DNA of 16,312 nucleotides from JBJHAX01 sp050480705 (GCA_050480705.1 JBJHAX010000047.1:1-16312), one strand, 5' to 3'. Shown: positions 6,905-14,265, counted from the first letter of the stretch. Notes: generated from the sequence alone by a model not told the origin. Translations and numbers: made by a program.

Positions 6905-6955
6905 CGACGGCTGGCCCGGGTCGATGGCTGGTCGTGTGCGATGGCTGGTCGGGTG
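6905..6955. repeat. Three 17-bp tandem repeats in the divergent spacer
   Basis: Units are CGACGGCTGGCCCGGGT (6905-6921), CGATGGCTGGTCGTGTG (6922-6938) and CGATGGCTGGTCGGGTG (6939-6955). The last two agree at 16 of 17 positions; the first has diverged. They lie between the divergent DUF3179 and FAD oxidoreductase genes, about 130 bp before the latter. I see no convincing promoter or terminator in the rest of 6825-7084. The array may be a set of protein-binding sites or a minisatellite. Confidence 0.75.
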
Positions 6956-7084
6956 CGTTCAGGAATGTTGTGGCGAGGGAAGAGCTGTACGGCCCGCGGC
7001 GTTGCCACGACGGATGCGACCGGGTTGCGGCCGGGGTACGACCGGGGCTTGGTCCGGTCCGATGGATCGACGGAAAGTTGCGAT

Positions 7085-8575
7085 GTGGATGACTACGACT
7101 TCGTCGTCGTCGGTGGGGGCTCAGCCGGCCTGGCCGCGGCTGTGGCAGCCGCCGAGCAGGGAGTCCGGGTGCTGCTCGTCGAACGCGACCGCACCGGGGG
7201 CGACTGCCTGTGGACGGGCTGTGTCCCCTCGAAGGCGTTGCTCAGCGTCGCCGAGCGTGCGCACACGGCACGCACTTCCGGTGCCTACGGCGTCGAGACC
7301 GGACCGGTGACGGTCGACTTCGGTCATGCGATGGCGCATGTCTCGGGCGCGATCGCCAAGATCGCACCGCACGACGCACCGGACCGACTTCGCGACGCAG
7401 GCGTGGAGGTGGTCGCCGGCGCCGGACGGTTCGTCGCCCGCGACCGGCTCTCGATCGACGGTCAGGTGGTGCGGTTCGCGCGCGCGATGATCGCGACCGG
7501 TGCGAGCCCGATGGCTCCGGCGCTGCCCGGGCTGGATGGCGTCGCCCCGTTGGCGTCGGACTCGGTGTGGCAGCTCGAGGCGGCCCCCGAGCGGCTCGTG
7601 GTCCTGGGAGGCGGCCCGATAGGTGTGGAGCTCGGGCAGGCCTTCGCGCGCCTCGGATCGCAGGTCACGATCGTCGAGATGGCGCCGAGCCTTCTTCCAC
7701 GCGAGGAGCCGGCTGCGGCAACGGTGCTCGAGGCGGCGCTCACCGACGAGGGTGTTCGTGTCGTGACCGGCCACCGCGCGGTGCGTGTGGAGGGCACCGG
7801 CGACGATGCCCAGCTGGTCATGGCCTGTGGAGACACCGAGCAGCGCCTCGCGTTCGACCGGCTGCTGTTGGCGCTCGGCCGGGTCGCCGCAACCGCCGAG
7901 CTCGACCTGGCAACGGCGGGTGTGGCCGTCGATGACCGCGGCGCGGTGATGGTCGACCCCCGGTTGCGCACCACCAACAGGCGCATCTACGCCGGTGGCG
8001 ACGTCACGATGCAGCTGCCATTCACGCACACCGCTGCCATGCACGGTGCGACCGTGGTCGCCAACGCGATGTTCGGGCTGCGTCGTCGGGTCGACCACGA
8101 CAAGATCCCGTGGGTCACCTTCACTGATCCCGAGGTCGCCCGGGTCGGCTTGACGGCATCGCAGGCCCGTGACCGCTTCGGCCACCGCGCAATCGTGCGC
8201 ACCGTCCAGCACGACGACCTCGACCGCGCGGTGACGGCCGGGGCGACCCGAGGGTTCGCCACGATGGTGGGCGATCGCCGTGGGCGGATCGTCGGAGCCA
8301 CCGTCGTCGGCCCGCGTGCGGGCGAGACCGTCGGCGAGGTGGTCGCGTGGATGCGTCACCGGGCCAGAATGGACGCGATCACCCGATCGGTGCACGCCTA
8401 CCCGACCTGGAACACCGATGTTGCGGCGGCCTCGCTGGCCGAGCTGCGTGCCAGGCTGCGGCGACTGACGCCGGTGACGCGCACGCTGCTGCGTGTGCGC
8501 CGAGGAATGTGGCAGCTGGCCGCCGCCCTCAGCGCAGGACGCGTACGGCTGTTCGCAGGCGCAGGGCGATCGTGA
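7085..8575 (+). CDS. FAD-dependent pyridine nucleotide-disulfide oxidoreductase (Lpd/MerA-like)
   Basis: This 496-residue flavoprotein begins with the FAD Rossmann motif VVVGGGSAG (residues 7-15). The redox-active pair follows in GGDCLWTGCVPSK (Cys41 and Cys46, C-x4-C). The second nucleotide site is VLGGGPIGVELG, ending in an acidic IVEMA strand that favours NADH over NADPH. The second FAD motif is IYAGGDV. The C-terminal interface motif is HAYPTWNTD: the His that acts as base in dihydrolipoamide dehydrogenase (second His of HAHPT) is Tyr439 here. The MerA C-terminal Cys pair is also absent. It is therefore probably neither a true Lpd nor a mercuric reductase. The GTG at 7085 is chosen by homology, with GGAAAG upstream; the open frame extends back to 6827. 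It converges with the ynjF-like gene and overlaps it by 47 bp. Confidence 0.88.
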   Translation: MDDYDFVVVGGGSAGLAAAVAAAEQGVRVLLVERDRTGGDCLWTGCVPSKALLSVAERAHTARTSGAYGVETGPVTVDFGHAMAHVSGAIAKIAPHDAPDRLRDAGVEVVAGAGRFVARDRLSIDGQVVRFARAMIATGASPMAPALPGLDGVAPLASDSVWQLEAAPERLVVLGGGPIGVELGQAFARLGSQVTIVEMAPSLLPREEPAAATVLEAALTDEGVRVVTGHRAVRVEGTGDDAQLVMACGDTEQRLAFDRLLLALGRVAATAELDLATAGVAVDDRGAVMVDPRLRTTNRRIYAGGDVTMQLPFTHTAAMHGATVVANAMFGLRRRVDHDKIPWVTFTDPEVARVGLTASQARDRFGHRAIVRTVQHDDLDRAVTAGATRGFATMVGDRRGRIVGATVVGPRAGETVGEVVAWMRHRARMDAITRSVHAYPTWNTDVAAASLAELRARLRRLTPVTRTLLRVRRGMWQLAAALSAGRVRLFAGAGRS

Positions 8576-9146
8576 CCGACACCATCGCAGCGAACGTCCA
8601 CGCCACGGCGGCGATGTAGTCGGGCATGAGCGCCATGAGTGCGTGCGCGACGATCGTCTCGGTTCCCTCGGCGAACTCCCGTCCCAGATCGATCGTCCGG
8701 TCATCGCTTCGGCTGCCGGGTTCACCGTTGTCGACGGTGGCTGCGTTCTTCGCTGCCGCCAGGGCGAGGAGCGTCGCACCGTTGACGTAGTAGGTGAACA
8801 GCAGGAACAGGCAGACGACAAGAGCATCCGGTTGGCCGATGGCGCAACCCACGACGAACGATCCGTAGGCCACGACGTCGGCCGCGATGTCGGCCCAGCC
8901 TCCCAGTCGTGTTCCACCGCCGGACGCACGCGCGAGGGGACCGTCGAGGCCGTCGGGGATTCGTGAGACCAGCCAGAGAACGAGTGCGGCGTGCCAGGCC
9001 CGGTTCGCCGCCGCCGTCGCCGCGGCCACGGCCAGGACGAGCCCGGTCAACGTCAGCATCATCGGGGTGACGCCGATACGACCCAGAAGTCTGGCCGACG
9101 GCTCCGTGGCGCCGCGCATGGCCTTGCGAATCCGATCGTCGATCAT
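8529..9146 (-). CDS. ynjF: CDP-alcohol phosphatidyltransferase, YnjF-like
   Basis: This 205-residue membrane protein carries the full CDP-alcohol phosphotransferase motif D-G-x2-A-R-x8-G-x3-D-x3-D at residues 68-90 (Asp68, Gly69, Ala72, Arg73, Gly82, Asp86, Asp90). Several hydrophobic helices surround it. Such enzymes transfer a phosphatidyl or similar group from a CDP-lipid to an alcohol; the alcohol cannot be read from the sequence. Its length is close to E. coli YnjF (about 206 residues as I recall), which lies with the ynjBCD transporter there too. The ATG at 9146 overlaps the ATPase stop as ATGA, so translation is probably coupled. The frame could extend to 9242, but that part is Arg-rich and overlaps the ATPase. 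The 3' end overlaps the convergent oxidoreductase gene. Confidence 0.88.
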   Translation of the reverse strand: MIDDRIRKAMRGATEPSARLLGRIGVTPMMLTLTGLVLAVAAATAAANRAWHAALVLWLVSRIPDGLDGPLARASGGGTRLGGWADIAADVVAYGSFVVGCAIGQPDALVVCLFLLFTYYVNGATLLALAAAKNAATVDNGEPGSRSDDRTIDLGREFAEGTETIVAHALMALMPDYIAAVAWTFAAMVSVTIALRLRTAVRVLR

Positions 9147-10270
9147 GAACGAGCACGTCCACGCACGCCGCTCTCGTCGACGGGAGCCTCGTCCGCCCCG
9201 GCCTGCCCCGGGACAGATCCGGCATCGGGTGGGACCACGCACACGGCGTCGTCGGGTATGTGCAGTTCGACGTGTGTGCCCGGGCCTACGTCCGCCAGCG
9301 AGGCGTCGCTCGCGTCGACGAGTACCTGGTGGCCCGCGACGTCGACGCGGGCACGCACGCGCGTGCCCAGGAACGTCGACCCGGTGACGGTTCCCTGCAC
9401 CCGCGGGCGCCCGTCGCCGGCGCCGACGCGCAACCGTTCCGGTCGCAGCACGACACCGACCCGCCTGGCGCGGGTCACCGACGGCGCCACCGAGGACGGA
9501 CGCAGACGGCCGACCGGTGTTTCCACGTGTGTGCCGTCGAACACGCCGGGCACGAGGTTCGGATTGCCGAAGAAGGCCGCTGCACGCGCCGTCGCTGGAC
9601 GCTCGAAGAACGCCCGGGGTGCTCCGTGCTGTTCCAGGCGGCCGTCGAGCAGCAGTGCGATCTCGTCGGCCAGCGCGACGGCCTCCTGCTGATCGTGGGT
9701 GACGGTGATGGTGGTCAACATGTGCTCGTCGTGGATGTCGCGGATCAGGTCGCGCATCTCGTCACGCAGGTGGGTGTCGAGGTTGCTCAGCGGCTCGTCG
9801 AGCAGGAGCACCCGAGGCTTCAGCACCAGTGCGCGCGCGAGCGCCACACGCTGGCGCTGGCCACCCGACAGGCTCGCCGGACGCCGGGGCGCGAAGCCGT
9901 CCAGCCCGACACGTTCGAGCATTTCGGTCGCTGCATGCTCGCGCCGGCGCCGGTCGATCCCCTGCATCCGCAGGCCGAACGCGACGTTGTCGAGGACGGT
10001 GAGGAACGGGAACAGGCGATGGTCCTGGAACACCATCACGGCTTCGCGTCGCTCCGCAGCCACCTCGGTCACATCCCGGCCGTCGAACCGGATCGTGCCG
10101 ACGGTCGGCCTGAGCAGGCCACCGATCAGCTTGAGCACCGTCGTCTTGCCGCACCCCGAAGGCCCCAGGATCGAGGTGATGCCACCACGGCAGATGTCGA
10201 GCGTGACGTCGTCGAGAGCCACGGTTCCCGGATAGTGGTGGGTGACTGCCTCGAGCCGCACGCGGGTCAT
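9143..10270 (-). CDS. ynjD: ABC transporter ATPase, YnjD-like with C-terminal TOBE region
   Basis: This 375-residue ATPase has all ABC motifs: Walker A GPSGCGKT (36-43), the Q-loop at FQDHRLFP, signature LSGGQ (134-138), Walker B with DEP (158-160), and the switch His in TVTHDQQEA. After about residue 235 a beta-rich TOBE-type region follows, as in the PotA/FbpC/CysA group of importers. E. coli YnjD is shorter (about 217 residues as I recall) and lacks this part, so regulation or assembly may differ. It overlaps the upstream permease by ATGA at 10267-10270 and the downstream phosphatidyltransferase by ATGA at 9143-9146. It should energise import by the two permeases encoded just before it. 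The symbol rests on operon context and on the YnjB-like binding protein. Confidence 0.9.
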   Translation of the reverse strand: MTRVRLEAVTHHYPGTVALDDVTLDICRGGITSILGPSGCGKTTVLKLIGGLLRPTVGTIRFDGRDVTEVAAERREAVMVFQDHRLFPFLTVLDNVAFGLRMQGIDRRRREHAATEMLERVGLDGFAPRRPASLSGGQRQRVALARALVLKPRVLLLDEPLSNLDTHLRDEMRDLIRDIHDEHMLTTITVTHDQQEAVALADEIALLLDGRLEQHGAPRAFFERPATARAAAFFGNPNLVPGVFDGTHVETPVGRLRPSSVAPSVTRARRVGVVLRPERLRVGAGDGRPRVQGTVTGSTFLGTRVRARVDVAGHQVLVDASDASLADVGPGTHVELHIPDDAVCVVPPDAGSVPGQAGADEAPVDESGVRGRARS

Positions 10271-11109
10271 CGCGGTCCTCCCGATCGAATGAACCTACCG
10301 TCGGTCACGATCCGGCTCGCGACCACCAGCAGCACCACGGCCGGAACGCCATGGAACAGGGCGGTCGCGGCGGTGAACGAGACGTCACCGCCGCTCGCTG
10401 CAGCGAACAGCAGGATGGGCAGGGTCACGACACGTCCACCGCCGATGACCAGTGTCGATGCGTACTGGCCCCACGACACCAGGAATGCGAACAGGCCAGC
10501 CACCGCCAGTCCGGGTGCCACCGCAGGCAGGGTGACGTGCACGGTGAGCTGGCGCCGGTTGGCACCCAGCGAACGTGCCTGGAGCTCGAGCTCGGTGTCC
10601 AGGTTCTCGAACACCCCGGCGCTGAGCAGCGCGACGTACGGGATCGTGGGAACCAGGTGCACCAGGACCACCCCGACGACGGCGCCGTCCAGGCCCAGCC
10701 GCACGAAGACGACGTGCAGGCCCAGCGCGATCGCGATCGGGGGAACGAGCACCGGCGTGAGCAGGGCGAGCTCGACCGCTCGTCGCCCGCGGAACGGCCG
10801 TGTGCCGAGAACACGGCCAGCCGGCACGGCCACCAGCATGGCGATGCCCGTCACCAGGAGGGCCACCACGACGGAGGTCGCCAGCGCGTGCCAGCCGGCC
10901 GAGCCCGTGCCGAGCACCAGGCGCCATGCACGCAGGCTCACGCGTTCGGGCACGACCTGCGGGTGGAAGTAGCCGTCGGCGAGGCTGGCGAGCACGAGCG
11001 GGACGAACGGCGTCAGGAGCAGCCCGACGATCAACGCCGCCGCCAGGGTCCACGGCCATGCCGACCGGGTTGCCCGTCGGTGGTGGCGGCTGCGCGTGGC
11101 GCCGTTCAC
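10267..11109 (-). CDS. ynjC: ABC transporter permease, second half of a YnjC-like pair
   Basis: This 280-residue integral membrane protein has about six hydrophobic segments. An EAA-type coupling loop is visible as LQARSLGANRRQLTVHVTLP with the conserved Gly, followed by PAVAPGL. The GTG at 11109 is chosen because it overlaps the previous stop as GTGA (11106-11109). A longer open frame back to 12111 is only the antisense-free shadow of the first permease in another frame, with Arg/Pro/Gly-rich composition. It pairs with the permease encoded upstream; in E. coli both halves are fused in one protein, YnjC (about 511 residues as I recall). The 3' end overlaps the ATPase start by 4 nt. Confidence 0.88.
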   Translation of the reverse strand: MNGATRSRHHRRATRSAWPWTLAAALIVGLLLTPFVPLVLASLADGYFHPQVVPERVSLRAWRLVLGTGSAGWHALATSVVVALLVTGIAMLVAVPAGRVLGTRPFRGRRAVELALLTPVLVPPIAIALGLHVVFVRLGLDGAVVGVVLVHLVPTIPYVALLSAGVFENLDTELELQARSLGANRRQLTVHVTLPAVAPGLAVAGLFAFLVSWGQYASTLVIGGGRVVTLPILLFAAASGGDVSFTAATALFHGVPAVVLLVVASRIVTDGRFIRSGGPR

Positions 11110-12044
11110 CGGGGCTCCGGCCGGATCGTGCGGCGGGTCAGGGCGGCACCGACGACGACGACCAGTACCACGATCAGGGTGATGATCACGCTGATAGCCA
11201 TCGCCGCCGGCCGGGCGGCCAGATCCACCTCGGTGTAGCGGCGGTGCGCCAGGACCGGCAACAGCGCGGGATGGCTCCGGCCGAGCAGCAGCGGGACCTC
11301 GAACGCCCCGAACGTGAACGCGAAGATGATCACCGCGACCGGCAGCACGCCGGGCACGACGACCGGCAGCACCACGTGGCGCACGCGCTGCCAGGGCGAT
11401 GCGCCGAGGCTGCTCGCCGCCTCTTCGAGGTCGTTGCCGCTGGCGCGCAGGACGGCGAGGGCGACGATCCCGACGAACGGGATCTCCTTCCACACGTACT
11501 GGGTGATGATGCCTATCCCGTAGGGGTCGAACACCAGTGCGGGGAACGCCCCGGGCGCATCGATCAGCCCGGCCTGCGTGGCGAGCCGGGACAACAGCCC
11601 GCTCTGCCCGATGAGGGCGAGGACCGCCACGGCACCGACGAGGTGCGGCAGCGGCAGGCTCAGCTGGAACGCGGTGGTGATCATGTTGCGGCCATGGACC
11701 ACACGGCGCAGCACGAGTGCGGCCGCGACGCCCAGCACGACCGACAACGCCGTCGAGGTGGCGGCTACGTGCAGGGTCGCGAGCAGCGATCGCCCGAACT
11801 CGGGGTCGGCGAACAGCGCGTGGTAGGCATCCAGCGACGGCCCGTCGCCGGAAGTGCCGACCGCTGCGAGTCCACCGACGCCCAGCGACCGCATCGCGGC
11901 GAGCACGACCGCCCCACCGAACAGGATCGTCAGCGTGATGAGCGCAGGTGCCAGGCCGACGAGCGCTGCGACGCGCCGCCGTCGGACCTGCCGGGCATAG
12001 GTGTGCTCGGGTGCGGGTCGCCCGCCGTTCGACCGGAGCATCAT
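11106..12044 (-). CDS. ynjC: ABC transporter permease, first half of a YnjC-like pair
   Basis: This 312-residue permease has about six membrane segments, starting with LVGLAPALITLTILFGGAVVL. Its EAA loop reads EEAASSLGASPWQRVRHVVLP, with Glu-Ala-Ala and the conserved Gly in place. SLPLPHLVGAVAVLALIG and an FGAFEVPLLLG segment before the last helices are typical of the iron/thiamine/polyamine permease branch. ATG codons stand at 12044 and 12041. The first overlaps the stop of the binding-protein gene as ATGA and is preferred. It is the second gene of the five-gene operon and should form a heterodimer with the next permease. The substrate is unknown. Confidence 0.88.
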   Translation of the reverse strand: MMLRSNGGRPAPEHTYARQVRRRRVAALVGLAPALITLTILFGGAVVLAAMRSLGVGGLAAVGTSGDGPSLDAYHALFADPEFGRSLLATLHVAATSTALSVVLGVAAALVLRRVVHGRNMITTAFQLSLPLPHLVGAVAVLALIGQSGLLSRLATQAGLIDAPGAFPALVFDPYGIGIITQYVWKEIPFVGIVALAVLRASGNDLEEAASSLGASPWQRVRHVVLPVVVPGVLPVAVIIFAFTFGAFEVPLLLGRSHPALLPVLAHRRYTEVDLAARPAAMAISVIITLIVVLVVVVGAALTRRTIRPEPR

Positions 12045-13480
12045 CGGCGGGGCAGGCGTTGACGCACGAAGCGGTCCCAGTCGCGGTCCAACCGCGCCGT
12101 GAAGTCCCCAACCGTGTCGGGCAGTCGGACCTCGTCGAGCCGGCGCTGGTCGACCGCGGTGTCGTCGAGCGAGTCGAACACCCGGGTGAACGCCGCGCGA
12201 TCCTCGTCCTCCAGGTGTGCGAGCGAGATCGCCGGCCCGTCCCCCCAGCCGTAGGCGGGATCCAGCTTCATGACCTGCAGCTCGGGTTCGAGCACCAGGT
12301 CGGCGAACACCATCGCCGCGGCGGGCTCGCCGGCGTTGACCGGGATGGCGAGGTAGTGGTGGTCACCGATCGTTCCGGTGTCGAAGACGAACGGTCGAGC
12401 CGTGGCGGGTAGCACGCCTGCCTCGATGTTGGCGCCGATGCCCGCCGGCAGCTGGGTGAAGGTGAAGTCGACCTCGCCGTTGGCGAACAGCCGGTCGAGG
12501 TCGGCGATCTCCGCCGGGTAGGTCTCACCCTGGCGCCACAGGTCGCCACGCAGCTCGTCCAACAGCTCCCACAGCTCGTCGGCGACCGGCTCGTAGGCAT
12601 CGACGTCGAGATCGCCGAGCCACTGGTCCGGATCCGCCGACAGCTCGTAGAACCACTGTTTGACGAACCTGGTGCCGTGAAACGCCGGCGGGGCCGGGTA
12701 GGTCACCCGGCCCGGGTGGGCACGAATCCAGTCAGCGAGCTCGGCGTAGGAACGGGGCAGCTTCGCTGCGTCGATGCGTGCGGCGTCGTACACGAACTGG
12801 AACTGCGCACTGCCCCAGGGCGACTCGTCACCGCCGACGGGGAGGCCGGCGTCGAAGGCGACCGAAGGGTCCTCCCAGTCGACGAGCGCCGCGTTCGGCA
12901 GGTCGCGCGCCCAGTCGGTGAGCAGGGCATCGGCCTGCCGCATCGTGGCGAAGTTCTCGCCGTTGATCCAGATCACGTCGATCGCTCCGTCGTGGTCACG
13001 GCCGGCTTCGAGCGCGCCCAGCACGGCGTTGACCGCGTCGGCGGTGTCGGCCAGCGGGACCCGGTTGAGGGTGATGCCCAGATCGGCCAGACGTGGTCCG
13101 TAGACGTCGTCGACGAAGGTGTTGATCTCGGTGCTGCCTCCCCACATGTGCAGGTCGAGCGTGCTGCCCTGCGCGGCGGCGAGCACGGCATCCCAGTCGT
13201 CGGCCGAGGTGATCGCCGTCGACTCGGCGCGACCTGGATCGGCGGCCGGCGAGCAGGCGGCGAACAGTGCTGCGGCCGTGAGCACGAGTCCGGCAATGCG
13301 TACGCTTCCCGACCTTCGTCGGCACGCCGATCCCGCACTCCGTGGGCGTACCGAAGCCGGCGTCGGTGGTCGCTCCGCCACCGGCGTCCGGGGACGCTTT
13401 GCCACCGGTCTCCGTTGGCGCATCGCCACCGGGGTCGACCCGGGGCGACGCAGGTGACTCCGCGGCAACGACGGCGGCAT
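12041..13480 (-). CDS. ynjB: ABC transporter substrate-binding lipoprotein, YnjB-like
   Basis: This 479-residue protein matches the YnjB family as I remember it: DLHMWGGSTEINTFVDD, PLADTADAVNAV, DVIWINGENFATMRQADAL and later TFTQLPAGIGANIE. It is a periplasmic-type binding protein of unknown ligand that feeds an ABC importer. A lipobox (LFAAC, Cys at residue 76) ends a hydrophobic stretch starting near residue 62, so the mature protein is membrane-anchored with about 404 residues. The n-region is unusually long (about 60 residues) and contains five 8-residue repeats with consensus P-V-A-x-R-P-R-T. The ATG at 13480 is chosen for GAGGAG five bases upstream; the open frame runs back to 13672. 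ATG or GTG codons inside the repeat are possible alternative starts. First gene of the operon, divergent from the sigma factor. Confidence 0.88.
   Translation of the reverse strand: MPPSLPRSHLRRPGSTPVAMRQRRPVAKRPRTPVAERPPTPASVRPRSAGSACRRRSGSVRIAGLVLTAAALFAACSPAADPGRAESTAITSADDWDAVLAAAQGSTLDLHMWGGSTEINTFVDDVYGPRLADLGITLNRVPLADTADAVNAVLGALEAGRDHDGAIDVIWINGENFATMRQADALLTDWARDLPNAALVDWEDPSVAFDAGLPVGGDESPWGSAQFQFVYDAARIDAAKLPRSYAELADWIRAHPGRVTYPAPPAFHGTRFVKQWFYELSADPDQWLGDLDVDAYEPVADELWELLDELRGDLWRQGETYPAEIADLDRLFANGEVDFTFTQLPAGIGANIEAGVLPATARPFVFDTGTIGDHHYLAIPVNAGEPAAAMVFADLVLEPELQVMKLDPAYGWGDGPAISLAHLEDEDRAAFTRVFDSLDDTAVDQRRLDEVRLPDTVGDFTARLDRDWDRFVRQRLPRR
13313..13432 (-). repeat. Five 24-bp tandem repeats inside the ynjB-like signal peptide n-region
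   Basis: Units on the minus strand run 13432-13409, 13408-13385, 13384-13361, 13360-13337 and 13336-13313. The first three begin CCGGTGGC and are closest to each other; units 4 and 5 have decayed. Each unit is eight codons, so the frame is kept: PVAMRQRR, PVAKRPRT, PVAERPPT, PASVRPRS, AGSACRRR (residues 17-56 of the lipoprotein). The following bases (TCGGGAAGCG) look like the start of a sixth unit. Confidence 0.8.
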
Positions 13481-13485
13481 GCTGG

Positions 13486-13491
13486 CTCCTC
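13486..13491 (-). promoter_or_regulatory. Shine-Dalgarno GAGGAG that sets the ynjB-like start
   Basis: GAGGAG on the minus strand, five bases before the ATG at 13480-13478. It is the best ribosome binding site in the 5' part of this open frame and places the start upstream of the 24-bp repeats. I found no convincing promoter for the operon in 13492-13725; CGTTG-GATGG-CAACG (13570-13584) is a small inverted repeat there. Confidence 0.6.
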
Positions 13492-13649
13492 GGAACTCGC
13501 GCTGGTGGACGATGGGTCGGATTCGGCGACTCGGACCCGGCGGCATGCACCCGGCGGGTCGGATGGTTCGTTGGATGGCAACGTCGCAACGGTGGCGATG
13601 CTTCCGTGGGCACGCCGCCGACCACCTTCGACACGATCGGCGCGCAAAC

Positions 13650-13675
13650 GGAACACCGGGGGGCACACGCACGTT
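13650..13675 (+). promoter_or_regulatory. Predicted ECF autoregulatory promoter of the sigma gene
   Basis: GGAAC (13650-13654), 18 bp, GTT (13673-13675); equivalently GGAAC-N17-CGTT. This is the common ECF/SigR-SigH type pattern, 50 nt before the GTG start. A second possibility is a leaderless housekeeping start, with TAGGCT (13713-13718) as -10 just before the GTG. Both could exist, for induced and basal expression. Confidence 0.6.
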
Positions 13676-13725
13676 GGCATGGGTGTCGAGACGCTCGGCC
13701 GTGGCCGAAGGCTAGGCTCGCCCGC

Positions 13726-14265
13726 GTGTCCGACTCCGCGCGTGACGACCGGTTCCGGCAGCAGGTGCTTCCGGAGCTCGAGGTGCTGTACCGCGTCGCA
13801 CGACGCCTCACGCGCGCAGAGACCGACGCCGAGGATCTGGTGCAGGACACGATGCAGCGGGCGTATCAGGCTTTCGGCCGCTTCGATGGGCGGTTTCCCC
13901 GTGCCTGGCTGCTGACGATCATGCGCAACCGCCACTACAGCAACGTGCGCAAGCGTCGGCCGGATCTGCTCGACGACGAGGTGGCCCAGCGTCTTCCCGG
14001 TCGGGGTCCTGACAGTCGTGTGGACGGTACGGCCGAGCGAGCGTTGCACGACACCTTCGATCCTGTCGTGCGGGAGGGACTGATGTCACTGTCGTCGAAA
14101 CACCGTTCGGTGATCGCGCTCGTCGACATCGACGGCCTGACCTATCAGGAAGCCGCAGATCTGCTCGACGTTCCGGTCGGCACCGTGATGAGTCGTCTGC
14201 ATCGTGCCCGCGGCCGGATGCGTGAGCACCTGAGTGCCCACGGGATCACCGAGGTTCCCAGATGA
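13726..14265 (+). CDS. ECF RNA polymerase sigma factor, SigR/SigH-like
   Basis: This 179-residue protein has only the sigma2 and sigma4 domains, as group IV (ECF) factors do. Sigma2 shows AEDLVQDTMQRAYQAFGRF and AWLLTIMRNRHYSNVRKRR (the -10 recognition part). Sigma4 shows LVDIDGLTYQEAADLLDVPVGTVMSRLHRAR, here in pieces: DGLTYQEAADLLDVPVGTV, then SRLHRAR, the helix-turn-helix for the -35 box. The GTG at 13726 is chosen because homology begins a few residues after it; an open frame back to 13342 is Pro/Ala/Gly-rich and overlaps the ynjB-like 5' end. It overlaps the anti-sigma gene as ATGA (14262-14265). Promoter matches place itself, tlpA-ccdA and the GGDEF-EAL gene as likely targets. The SigR/SigH label is inferred from the anti-sigma partner and these sites. 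Confidence 0.92.
   Translation: MSDSARDDRFRQQVLPELEVLYRVARRLTRAETDAEDLVQDTMQRAYQAFGRFDGRFPRAWLLTIMRNRHYSNVRKRRPDLLDDEVAQRLPGRGPDSRVDGTAERALHDTFDPVVREGLMSLSSKHRSVIALVDIDGLTYQEAADLLDVPVGTVMSRLHRARGRMREHLSAHGITEVPR

Noticed and set aside
7121..8929. Open minus-strand frame of 602 codons opposite the FAD oxidoreductase
   Set aside because: It is antisense to a clear flavoprotein gene, is rich in Arg/His/Gly/Asp with no family motif, and arises from high-GC codon bias.
9609..9635. A fourth ECF-like site, GGAAC-N19-GTT on the minus strand
   Set aside because: The spacer is 19 rather than 18 and the site is inside the ATPase gene, far from a start codon.
9260..10972. Open plus-strand frame of 570 codons opposite the ATPase and permease genes
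   Set aside because: Antisense shadow of ABC genes with complete motifs; its composition is unlike a protein and it crosses gene borders.
11110..12111. N-terminal extension of the second permease to a 614-codon protein
   Set aside because: This part is another frame of the first permease gene and is low-complexity Arg/Gly/Pro. The GTGA overlap at 11106-11109 gives a normal 280-residue permease.
13342..13725. N-terminal extension of the ECF sigma factor by 128 codons
   Set aside because: The extension is Pro/Ala/Gly-rich, overlaps the 24-bp repeats and the ynjB-like 5' end on the other strand, and would place the ECF promoter inside the gene. The GTG at 13726 fits the family start.
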